Made by a program: the position numbers and the translations under genes. Under the pieces are notes generated by a model. It was given only the letters and a program-made list of their open reading frames with translations, did not search any database and was not told where the DNA came from. This document shows positions 15,299 to 22,481 of a DNA stretch of 24,443 nucleotides, in pieces. This stretch comes from Saprospiraceae bacterium UBA2329 (GTDB taxonomy: Bacteria > Bacteroidota > Bacteroidia > Chitinophagales > Saprospiraceae). Within the stretch, counting starts at the first letter, position 1. Each line of letters starts with the position of its first letter. Where the stretch lies: NCBI GenBank assembly GCA_002344975.1, contig DDUV01000066.1, positions 1 through 24,443 of the forward strand, written 5' to 3'.

Positions 15299-15698
15299 TA
15301 CCAACTATTTCAACACCTTTATAGAAATAGCAGAAGACTGCCCGGTAGCCGCCGCCGAGATTCCGCCCCTCAAAGGCGATAATAAATCGGTGGCCAATCT
15401 CCAGTTTGAAATGATTCTGGAGCACCCGTACGGCTACACTTCCGATGATGTGGTTTTTGGCGTTTACGCACTCAAAAACGGTATTGACAGCGGACTGGAA
15501 GATGCCAGAGCAGCGTTTTTTTCCAAAGGCCAGGCTTGCCTGCGGGCATCTCCGCTGACAAAACGCTATGGCTGGGGCATTCACCACAATGCCGAGGGAA
15601 AAGTGGCCGCTTATCCTGCCGGTTCAGAGGAGTACCAACGGTTTTTGGAGGATGCCGGGGTAAAAAAAGTAAGGGCCATGCGCTCCAAGCGCGCGTAA
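15291..15698 (+). CDS. DUF6157 family protein
   Basis: This 135-aa soluble protein matches the DUF6157 family: start HSTNYFNTFIEIAEDCPVAAAEIPP, then QFEMILEHPYGYTSDDVVFGVYA, FFSKGQACLRASPLTKRYGWGIH and a C-terminal GKVAAYPAGSEEYQRFLED. The conserved KGQxCxRASPLTKRYGWG block is the strongest sign. The family has no known biochemical role and is widespread beside stress or resistance-type small proteins. Its ATG overlaps the end of the SRPBCC gene (8 nt, ATGCATAG), which indicates translational coupling. The basic tail KKVRAMRSKRA goes beyond the usual family end. Confidence 0.85.
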   Translation: MHSTNYFNTFIEIAEDCPVAAAEIPPLKGDNKSVANLQFEMILEHPYGYTSDDVVFGVYALKNGIDSGLEDARAAFFSKGQACLRASPLTKRYGWGIHHNAEGKVAAYPAGSEEYQRFLEDAGVKKVRAMRSKRA

Positions 15699-15737
15699 AC
15701 AGAGGGAGTCTTGCCTGCATTATTTAAAAAACAAGCC

Positions 15738-16250
15738 ATGAAACATACCAACTGGTTTGACCGCCTGTTTCCTCCTGTTTTAGACAACGGCGTCCTTCCC
15801 TGTATTCTTGAACGCTTAGAAGGCACTGCTGCCCGCTTGAACTGGAAGCTGGCAGACTTCGACGATCATGGAACTGGGCACTCGGAAACTGGCTGCTGGA
15901 GCATCAAAAAAGAAATAGGCCACCTCTTCGATCTGGAGCCATTGTGGTATGCGCGCGCATTGCAAATCATAGAAGGCCGGCCGCGTCTGCTGGAAGCGGA
16001 TCTCAGCAATAGGAAAACCCATGAGGCTCCGCACGATCAGGTTGAAACGGCCCTGCTGATAAGCCTTTTTGCTGCGGAGAGGACAAAACTGATGGATGTT
16101 TTTAGACAGGCTACGGAGCTTGAACTGGAAAAATCATCGTTGCACCCGCGCCTCGAAACGCCTATGCGGTTGATTGATCTGGCGTTTTTTATCGCTGAGC
16201 ACGACGATCACCACCTTGCCAAAATAACAAGTTTGCTGCAGCAGGCGTAG
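15738..16250 (+). CDS. DinB family protein (putative metal-dependent hydrolase or transferase fold)
   Basis: This 170-aa protein has the DinB four-helix-bundle pattern. The likely metal ligands are His62 (WSIKKEIGHLFDLE) and His155 with His159 (FIAEHDDHHLAKI). Members include thiol-dependent transferases and proteins of unknown role; the name comes from a DNA-damage-inducible Bacillus gene and does not mean DNA polymerase IV. ATG at 15738 fits the family start; an in-frame TTG at 15711 is less likely. It follows the DUF6157 gene by 39 nt and is probably the last gene of the WYL cluster. It is convergent with the metallo-beta-lactamase gene, 47 bp away, and no terminator is visible between them. 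Confidence 0.87.
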   Translation: MKHTNWFDRLFPPVLDNGVLPCILERLEGTAARLNWKLADFDDHGTGHSETGCWSIKKEIGHLFDLEPLWYARALQIIEGRPRLLEADLSNRKTHEAPHDQVETALLISLFAAERTKLMDVFRQATELELEKSSLHPRLETPMRLIDLAFFIAEHDDHHLAKITSLLQQA

Positions 16251-16297
16251 CCATAGTGGCGGAGCAAAATAGATTTAGCGAGACGCCGAGGTGCCCA

Positions 16298-17038
16298 TCA
16301 TTTTTCCAAACGGAAAAGCCGGGCTGTAAAATCGAGCAATTCCGGGCCACCGGCCGCCCCGTGTCCGGGAATAACGTGTTTTACATTGGGAAATGCGCTT
16401 TGCACCTGCTCTATGGTTGCCGACCAGCGCGCCGTATCGGCATCGGCGAGGTTGCCCTTATTGGCATTCATGGCTTTGACGAGGCAGCCGCCGAAGAGCG
16501 CTTTTTCTGCCGGAAGGTAGGACACTATGTTGTCGAGGGTGTGCCCTGCTCCGAAAAAACGATTGATGACGCTGCGGTCGCCGCAAGTCAGGGTGAGGGT
16601 TTCGTCAAACCCGTTTTGTGGCAACACCGGTTCTCCTGTGGCACGCGCCAGTTCTATGGTCAGACGGTTGGAATAAGAAGGAATCCCATGCGCATGAAAA
16701 GCAGCCAGCCCTCCCAGGCAGTCTTCGTGAAAATGGTTGATCACAACAGCTTTGATGCGCTTTTTCCAGCGTTTTTCTATCCACCGGATGAGCTTTTCCG
16801 AGCCGGCATTGTCGGTCGGAGTGTCAAAAACAATAGCTTCCTCACCTCGAACGTACACCATGCCATTGCAGGCCACAAATCCAAACTGCTCGGTGTCGAG
16901 GTAGGAGATATGCACCGACACGCCCTCTGTCAATGCTTCTATTTTCAGTGATTTCGATTCGAGAGGCTGCAAACCTGGAGCAGGAACAGAGCAGCCCGAA
17001 AGTGCAATCAGGAAGAGAAATATCAGGAAAAATTTCAT
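16298..17038 (-). CDS. Subclass B1 metallo-beta-lactamase, lipoprotein
   Basis: This 246-aa protein carries a lipoprotein signal (MKFFLIFLFLIALSGC, Cys16) and every zinc ligand of subclass B1: His102, His104 and Asp106 (NHFHEDCLGGL), His166 (GAGHT), Cys185 (LFGGCLVK) and His226 (IPGHG). Lys188 and Asn196 sit where B1 enzymes have Lys224 and Asn233 (BBL numbering). The blocks GHTLDNIVSYLPAEKALFGGC and PNVKHVIPGHGAAGGPELLD are B1 hallmarks; Cys185 rules out glyoxalase II, which has Asp there. By family knowledge it would hydrolyse beta-lactams, including carbapenems, in the periplasm with two Zn ions, tethered to a membrane as NDM-1 is. Activity is not shown by sequence. ATG at 17038 gives the signal peptide. 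The gene is divergent from the flippase gene, with TACATTTG upstream as a -7 box. Confidence 0.88.
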   Translation of the reverse strand: MKFFLIFLFLIALSGCSVPAPGLQPLESKSLKIEALTEGVSVHISYLDTEQFGFVACNGMVYVRGEEAIVFDTPTDNAGSEKLIRWIEKRWKKRIKAVVINHFHEDCLGGLAAFHAHGIPSYSNRLTIELARATGEPVLPQNGFDETLTLTCGDRSVINRFFGAGHTLDNIVSYLPAEKALFGGCLVKAMNANKGNLADADTARWSATIEQVQSAFPNVKHVIPGHGAAGGPELLDFTARLFRLEK

Positions 17039-17052
17039 CGGATAGAATTTTA

Positions 17053-17060
17053 CAAATGTA
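17053..17060 (-). promoter_or_regulatory. Candidate -7 box for the metallo-beta-lactamase gene
   Basis: The minus strand reads TACATTTG, an exact TAnnTTTG match, 14 nt before the start codon. No TTG lies at the ideal distance upstream, so strength is uncertain. Confidence 0.45.
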
Positions 17061-17131
17061 GCACGGTAGTTGTTGCCATACAGCGGGATGCAAGATACGC
17101 CTAAGTCAAAAAAAATCCCCAACTTTCCCCC

Positions 17132-18565
17132 ATGAACCGCGAATTTCTGCTCAACATCGCTTTTCTCATCGGCATCAACCTGTTGATCAAGCCTTTGTAC
17201 ATCTTCGGCATTGATCGCGGGGTGCAAAATGCGCTGCCGCCCGGCGACTACGGTTACTATTTCGTGCTGTTCAATTTTACCTGGCTGTTCCAGATCGTCA
17301 ACGATTTCGGCATTGCGTACTACAACAGCCGCAACTTAGCCCAACACCCGCAACTCATCAGCAAATACTTCCCCAATCTGCTGATGCTCAAGGCCGCGCT
17401 CACGCTGCTCTTTGCGGTATTCATTTTTATAGCCTCCGCTGCCTGGGGCTACGCGCCCTGGAGCAACGCCCTGCTGTGGTTCATCTGTCTCAATCAGGCG
17501 CTGACTTCTTTGGTACTTTTTTTGCGCTCCAACATATCCGGGCTGGGAATGTACCGGGTTGACAGCGGGCTGTCGGCCTTAGACCGGCTATTGGTCATCC
17601 TCATCATGGGCGCAGTGTTGTGGGTGCTGCCCATCGAGCTGCGCATCGAGCATTTTGTGTGGTCTCAAACGGCGGCCCTCTCGCTCACCGGACTGGTTGC
17701 TTTCGGCGTGCTGCGCGGCCGGCTGGGGCAATGGCAATTCCGCTGGCGCCCGGCGTTTTTGAGGGTGTTTTTCCGGCGCAGTTTCCCCTACGCATTGGCC
17801 GTTTTCCTGATGACCCTCTACACCCGCGTGGACGCCGTGATGATAGAGAGAATGCTGCCCGGCGGCAAAGAGGAAGCCGGTATTTACGCCGCCGCCTATC
17901 GCCTGTTGGACGCCGCCAACATCATCGGGTTTTTATTTGCCGGACTCCTGCTGCCCATGTTTGCCCGCCTGCTCAAAGCAGGCAGCGGCGCCGACAAACT
18001 GGCCCACCTCAGTTTCAGGATTTTGTGGGCCATGGCCATTCCTTTGGCCTTGTTTTGCTGGTATTGGGGCGAGGAGATCATGCGGCTGCTCTACCATCGC
18101 GCCGATGCGTATTATGGAGAGGTGCTGGGCGTGCTCATGCTCAGTTTCATCGCCATGTGCGGCATGTATGTGTATGGCACCCTGCTGACGGCCAATGAAA
18201 GTCTGCGGCGCATGAATCTCATTTTTGCCGCCGGGCTGGCGCTCAACATTGCGCTCAACTGGGCGCTCATTCCCACGCACCAAGCCCTCGGCGCGGCCGC
18301 CGCTACCGCCGCTACGCAGTTGGCCGTATGGTTGGCCGAAATGGCGCTGCTGCGCAAGGAACTCCGCATCATGCCGCCGCCGTCGCTGTTGCTTCGTTTG
18401 GCCGGTTTTGTGTTCATCTCCTGGGCTGTCGCTTTCGGCGCAAGCCATTTTTGGCCGGTGCACTGGTTGGGAGGCATGCTGTTCGCCGCAGTCCTGATCG
18501 CAGTAGCGGCGCTGTTGTTGCGGCTCGTTTCGTTGGGGGAGATGAGGGGGCTGATGAAGCGCTAA
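17132..18565 (+). CDS. Wzx-like polysaccharide flippase (MVF/MATE-type membrane protein)
   Basis: This 477-aa protein has about 12-14 hydrophobic helices and the typical start of oligosaccharide flippases: LNIAFLIGINLLIKPLYIFGIDRGVQN, then DYGYYFVLFNFTWLFQIVNDFGI. A middle block shows the usual SFPYALAVFLMTLYTRVDAVMIERML, then EAGIYAAAYRLLDAANIIGFLFAGLLLPMFARL. The family moves lipid-linked oligosaccharides across the inner membrane. The partner glycan cannot be identified; the downstream gene is a GT117 glycosyltransferase with its own promoter box, and no sugar-nucleotide gene cluster is present. A final C-terminal helix is followed by a short basic tail. The start is ATG at 17132. Confidence 0.87.
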   Translation: MNREFLLNIAFLIGINLLIKPLYIFGIDRGVQNALPPGDYGYYFVLFNFTWLFQIVNDFGIAYYNSRNLAQHPQLISKYFPNLLMLKAALTLLFAVFIFIASAAWGYAPWSNALLWFICLNQALTSLVLFLRSNISGLGMYRVDSGLSALDRLLVILIMGAVLWVLPIELRIEHFVWSQTAALSLTGLVAFGVLRGRLGQWQFRWRPAFLRVFFRRSFPYALAVFLMTLYTRVDAVMIERMLPGGKEEAGIYAAAYRLLDAANIIGFLFAGLLLPMFARLLKAGSGADKLAHLSFRILWAMAIPLALFCWYWGEEIMRLLYHRADAYYGEVLGVLMLSFIAMCGMYVYGTLLTANESLRRMNLIFAAGLALNIALNWALIPTHQALGAAAATAATQLAVWLAEMALLRKELRIMPPPSLLLRLAGFVFISWAVAFGASHFWPVHWLGGMLFAAVLIAVAALLLRLVSLGEMRGLMKR

Positions 18566-18596
18566 TTTTTCCCCTCGCGCTCCGTCCAATATTTTT

Positions 18597-18604
18597 TACC
18601 TTTG
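18597..18604 (+). promoter_or_regulatory. Candidate -7 promoter box for the GT117 gene
   Basis: TACCTTTG is an exact Bacteroidota -7 match, identical to the boxes at 24190 and 24295, and lies 38 nt before the start codon. No TTG lies at the expected upstream distance. Confidence 0.5.
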
Positions 18605-18642
18605 CCGTTCATTTTTACAGACCATACAAAACCTGGTAGTAC

Positions 18643-21600
18643 ATGAATCCTTTCAGGATATTATCCACCTTGACCGGCTTGGTCGTTTTTGCCATCTCCG
18701 GCCTCGTGTATTTCAATTCCGTAGAATCCACCGGCAGCTTGTGGGACTGCGGCGAGTTCATCCTCGGCGCCTACAAACTTCAGGTAGTTCACCCGCCCGG
18801 AGCGCCGGTATTCCTGCTCATCGGTCGCATGTTCACCTGGGTGGCAGAGATGATCTCCGACGATCCCGCCGATATTGCCGTCTCTATCAACCTGCTTTCG
18901 GCCCTGTGCAGCGCTGCCGCCGCCATGCTCGTAGCTTGGACGGCCATGATCTTCGGCAAGTTCTCCCTCACTGGCAGCCGCGAAGCGGAAACCAATCTGG
19001 GCCAAAACATCGCGCTGGTTGCAGCCGGCTTAGCCGCCGGTTTGGCTACGGCCTTCTCCACTTCCATCTGGTTTTCAGCAGTGGAAGGCGAAGTATATGC
19101 CATGTCCACCTTCTTCACGGCGCTCACGCTGTGGGCCATGGTGAAGTGGTACCACCTGCCCGACACCCCGCAGTCCGACCGTTGGGTGTTGTTCGCCGTG
19201 TATTCCGCGGGCTTGTCTATGGGCGTACACCTGCTCAGCTTGCTCACGTTTCCGGCATTGGCCATGCTGTATTATTTCAAAAAATACAAAGAACACACCT
19301 TCATGGGCATGGCGCTGGCCGCATTGGTCGGGGTGGTGTTCATCGTAGGCGTGCAGTCTTTTGTCATTGTAGGCATTCCGAGTCTTTGGGGCGCTTTTGA
19401 TATCATGATGGTCAATGGTCTGGGCATGCCCTTCCATTCGGGCCTCGTTCCTACCATACTCATCATCGGCGGCTACATTGCGTTGATGACGCTCATTTTG
19501 CAGGAAAAAATCACCTCGCGTGCGCCGATGTTCGTCTTTTCGGGGGTTATGTTTTTATTTTCGGCGATATGCACAATGGGCTTCACCGAATATGAAGGCG
19601 TCAAGTTTTTGTGGTTGGGCACCCTGCTTACATTGATAACGGCTTTTGCTCAGGACGCCCTCGTTCAGCGCCGCCGCGACGCGCAGATGATCCTCATGGG
19701 CGCTACCTTGGTCATCGTATCGTTCTCTACCATTGGCGTTGTCGTCATTCGGGCCAATGCCCAGACGCCCGTCAACATGAACGCGCCTACCGATGCCACC
19801 CGCCTCATCCCGTACCTCAACCGCGAACAATACGGCGAGCGCGCATTGGTGAAAGGCCCGCATTTTATGGCCTCTCCCGACGGCAACAAGTCGAAATACA
19901 AACCGCGTTTCGGCCCGGTAGGTGATCGTTATGAACTGATTGACGAAAAAATCACTTACGGTTTCAAGTCTTCCGACGAAATGCTCTTCCCCAGAATCGG
20001 CGACTTCCTGAGCGACGACCGCAAAGGGCTGTACAAAGCTTGGCTGGGACTTGATCCCGAAAAACCGCTGCCTCCCGGTCGCCCCAATCAGGCCGACAAC
20101 ATCAGCTTCTTATGGAACTACCAGATCAACTGGATGTACTGGCGCTACTTCATGTGGAACTTCGCCGGCCGCCAAAACGGTACGCAGGGCTACTTCCCCA
20201 GCGATAAAGCCAACGGGCACTGGCTCTCCGGCATAGATGCCCTCGACAATGGCCGCCTGTACGATCAGAGCAAAATTACCCAAACGATGCGGGAAGACAA
20301 ATCCCGCAACCGCTACTATATGATTCCCTTCTTTCTGGGCCTGATCGGGTTGTTCTACCATCTGCTCCGTCGCCCGCAGGAAGGATTGGCATTGCTGGCC
20401 ATGTTCATCATCACAGGTATCGGCATCATTATTTATTCCAACCAGCCGCCCAACGAACCCCGCGAGCGCGATTATGTACTCGTCGGTTCGTTCTTTACTT
20501 TCTGTATCTGGATAGGAATGGCCGCGCCGGCTATTTACGATTTGATCAGCCAAAAGGCCAAACTGCCGGGAATCATCGGCGGCGCGCTCAGCCTCGCCGT
20601 GCTGTCGGCGCCCTGGCTGATGGGTACCCAAAATTTCGACGACCATTCCCGCAAGGGCCATACCGCCGCCCGCGATTATGCGTCGAACTTCCTCAACTCC
20701 TGCGAAAAAGATGCCGTCATTTTCACTTTCGGCGACAACGACACCTACCCGCTGTGGTATGCGCAGGAAGTAGAGGGCATTCGCACCGATGTGCGCGTGG
20801 TCAACCTCAGCCTCATTGCGGTGGACTGGTACATTGACCTGCTGCGCCGCAGGGTGGGAGAGTCTGCTCCGCTCAAATTTACCGTTCCTGCCGACAAAGT
20901 AAGGGGCAGCCGCCGAAATCAGATTCCATACTACAATCCGTCTCGTGGCGCCGACCAACCGATGAGCGCCGAAGACTGGCTGCGCTTCATTGCGTTGGAC
21001 AACCCGCTGCCTACTACCTCCGGCCGGGGCTTCGATGCGTATTATCCTACCAAGCAAATCTATTTGCCGATAGACCGGGAAAAGGCCATAAAGGCAGGAA
21101 TGGTTACAGAAAAAGATACCGCTGTGGCGGAATTTATCCCCCTCCGTCAGCCGGGCGATTACATCACCAAAGACGATCTCGCCATTTTGGATATCATCGT
21201 TTCCAATATGTACGACCGGCCTATTTATTTCGCCGTGACCTGCCAGCCGTCCAAGTTCTGGGGGCTGAATGAATACATGCAATTGGAGGGGCTGGCATTG
21301 CGCATTATCCCCGTCAGAAGCGAGAGCGAACGCAGCTACAGCGTGGTCGGTAGCGGTCGGGTGGACTCGGAAAAGGTATATAAAAACGTGATGGAGAAAT
21401 TCCGCTGGGGCAACTTCGACCAGCTTGATGTACACGTCAATACCAGCTACCAGCCCAGCCTGCAAACCATGCTGTTTGCCATGCGCAGAGCCGCCATCAA
21501 CTTCATCGAAATCGGTCAACCTCAAAAGGCCGTAGAACTGATGGACAAGTACTTCGAGGTTTTCCCGCACAAAAACTTCCCGTACGACTACCGCTCCTGG

Positions 21601-21957
21601 TACATGATTTCCGTGTATCTGGCTGCCGGCGCTTACGACAAAGCCAAGCCTCATATGGAGATTTTGGCAAAGGAAACTGCCGATGCGCTCGCATTCTATG
21701 AATCTCTGGACCCGGTAGTGTTGTCGTCCAGCCAGGAATTCGACGACCGGTACAGTCTTTGTTATCGTACCAAAGGAGACCTGTTGAATGCCGCCCGCAA
21801 AGAAAAAGACGAGGCGTTTACCAAGCAATTGGAAGAGATGTTTGCGCCTTTCAAGGCCGATGAGCAAATTCCGCAGGAACTGCCGCCTTCCATTCAACAG
21901 CAAGCGCCTCAGCCGGCGCCGCCGGGTACTTCTGTTCCCGTAGGCGGTAATAATTAA
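18643..21957 (+). CDS. DUF2723 / glycosyltransferase family 117 membrane protein
   Basis: This 1104-aa protein matches the large DUF2723 (GT117) family of Bacteroidota, a GT-C-like membrane glycosyltransferase probably using a lipid-linked sugar donor at the periplasmic face. The start holds a helix and the family block YFNSVESTGSLWDCGEFILGAYKLQVVHPPGAPVF, with Asp35 and Glu38 in the first loop as likely catalytic residues. About 10-13 helices follow to around residue 660. A large soluble part contains FTFGDNDTYPLWYAQEVEGIRTDVRVVNLSL (Asp698, Asp700) and helical TPR-like repeats near 930-1030, then a Pro/Gln-rich tail. Protein O-glycosylation is suspected for the family but the acceptor is unknown. 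The rpiB gene follows by 8 nt, so the two are probably co-transcribed. Confidence 0.9.
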   Translation: MNPFRILSTLTGLVVFAISGLVYFNSVESTGSLWDCGEFILGAYKLQVVHPPGAPVFLLIGRMFTWVAEMISDDPADIAVSINLLSALCSAAAAMLVAWTAMIFGKFSLTGSREAETNLGQNIALVAAGLAAGLATAFSTSIWFSAVEGEVYAMSTFFTALTLWAMVKWYHLPDTPQSDRWVLFAVYSAGLSMGVHLLSLLTFPALAMLYYFKKYKEHTFMGMALAALVGVVFIVGVQSFVIVGIPSLWGAFDIMMVNGLGMPFHSGLVPTILIIGGYIALMTLILQEKITSRAPMFVFSGVMFLFSAICTMGFTEYEGVKFLWLGTLLTLITAFAQDALVQRRRDAQMILMGATLVIVSFSTIGVVVIRANAQTPVNMNAPTDATRLIPYLNREQYGERALVKGPHFMASPDGNKSKYKPRFGPVGDRYELIDEKITYGFKSSDEMLFPRIGDFLSDDRKGLYKAWLGLDPEKPLPPGRPNQADNISFLWNYQINWMYWRYFMWNFAGRQNGTQGYFPSDKANGHWLSGIDALDNGRLYDQSKITQTMREDKSRNRYYMIPFFLGLIGLFYHLLRRPQEGLALLAMFIITGIGIIIYSNQPPNEPRERDYVLVGSFFTFCIWIGMAAPAIYDLISQKAKLPGIIGGALSLAVLSAPWLMGTQNFDDHSRKGHTAARDYASNFLNSCEKDAVIFTFGDNDTYPLWYAQEVEGIRTDVRVVNLSLIAVDWYIDLLRRRVGESAPLKFTVPADKVRGSRRNQIPYYNPSRGADQPMSAEDWLRFIALDNPLPTTSGRGFDAYYPTKQIYLPIDREKAIKAGMVTEKDTAVAEFIPLRQPGDYITKDDLAILDIIVSNMYDRPIYFAVTCQPSKFWGLNEYMQLEGLALRIIPVRSESERSYSVVGSGRVDSEKVYKNVMEKFRWGNFDQLDVHVNTSYQPSLQTMLFAMRRAAINFIEIGQPQKAVELMDKYFEVFPHKNFPYDYRSWYMISVYLAAGAYDKAKPHMEILAKETADALAFYESLDPVVLSSSQEFDDRYSLCYRTKGDLLNAARKEKDEAFTKQLEEMFAPFKADEQIPQELPPSIQQQAPQPAPPGTSVPVGGNN

Positions 21958-21965
21958 GAGCTACG

Positions 21966-22409
21966 ATGTCTGTACAACGCATAGCCATCGGTTGCGATCA
22001 CGCCGGCTTCCCCTACAAAAGAGCCGTCGTTCTGCTGCTGGAGTCTCTCGGAATGGAAGTGCTGGATTTTGGCGCCCATTCCGAGGATTCGGTTGATTAC
22101 CCCGATTTTGTACATCCGGTGGCGCTCAGCGTAGAGGCTGGAGATGCCAATCTGGGGATCGTTATGTGCGGCAGCGGCAACGGCGTAGCCATGACGGCCA
22201 ATAAACATCAGGGCATCAGGGCCGCTTTGTGTTGGACTGAAGAACTGGCTGCCCTGGCCCGACAACACAACAATGCCAATGTGTTGGCCCTGCCGGTGAG
22301 GTTCATTACAGAGACACAAGCGCTGGCCATCGTCAAGTCTTTCTTGGAGGCAGCGTTTGAAGGCGGGAGACATCAGCGGCGGGTGGACAAAATTGCCTGC
22401 GGCAGTTGA
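21966..22409 (+). CDS. rpiB: Ribose-5-phosphate isomerase B
   Basis: This 147-aa cytoplasmic enzyme interconverts ribose 5-phosphate and ribulose 5-phosphate in the pentose phosphate pathway. Family motifs are IAIGCDHAGFPYK (Asp11 and His12), VDYPDFVHPVA, the active-site IVMCGSGNGVAMTANK (Cys68) and ARQHNNANVLALP (His101). Length is normal. It starts 8 nt after the GT117 stop codon and probably depends on that transcript. Related LacAB-type sugar isomerases share the fold, but the Cys68 and GSGNG pattern fits RpiB. Confidence 0.92.
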   Translation: MSVQRIAIGCDHAGFPYKRAVVLLLESLGMEVLDFGAHSEDSVDYPDFVHPVALSVEAGDANLGIVMCGSGNGVAMTANKHQGIRAALCWTEELAALARQHNNANVLALPVRFITETQALAIVKSFLEAAFEGGRHQRRVDKIACGS

Positions 22410-22429
22410 AACGAAAATAGCGGCTTTAC

Positions 22430-22464
22430 GAATCGAACGTCAGATCATTCATATCTGGCGATTC
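22430..22464 (+). promoter_or_regulatory. Nested inverted repeat upstream of the peptidase gene
   Basis: GAATCG (22430-22435) pairs with CGATTC (22459-22464), and inside it CAGAT (22441-22445) pairs with ATCTG (22453-22457). It lies 18 nt before the M28 peptidase start and could be an mRNA leader hairpin or an operator. No U-tract follows, so it is not a normal terminator. Confidence 0.5.
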
Positions 22465-22481
22465 CACATACCTGTATTACT

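Noticed and set aside
16298..17038. Glyoxalase II or general MBL-fold hydrolase
   Set aside because: The Cys185 in GGCLVK and the HxHxDC-LGG, GAGHT, PGHG set fit subclass B1; glyoxalase II has an Asp bridging residue and a second His after HxHxDH.
20110..21903. 597-codon open frame on the minus strand inside the GT117 gene
   Set aside because: It is an antisense shadow of a long gene with biased codon use; the plus-strand product has clear family motifs, and the antisense product has none.
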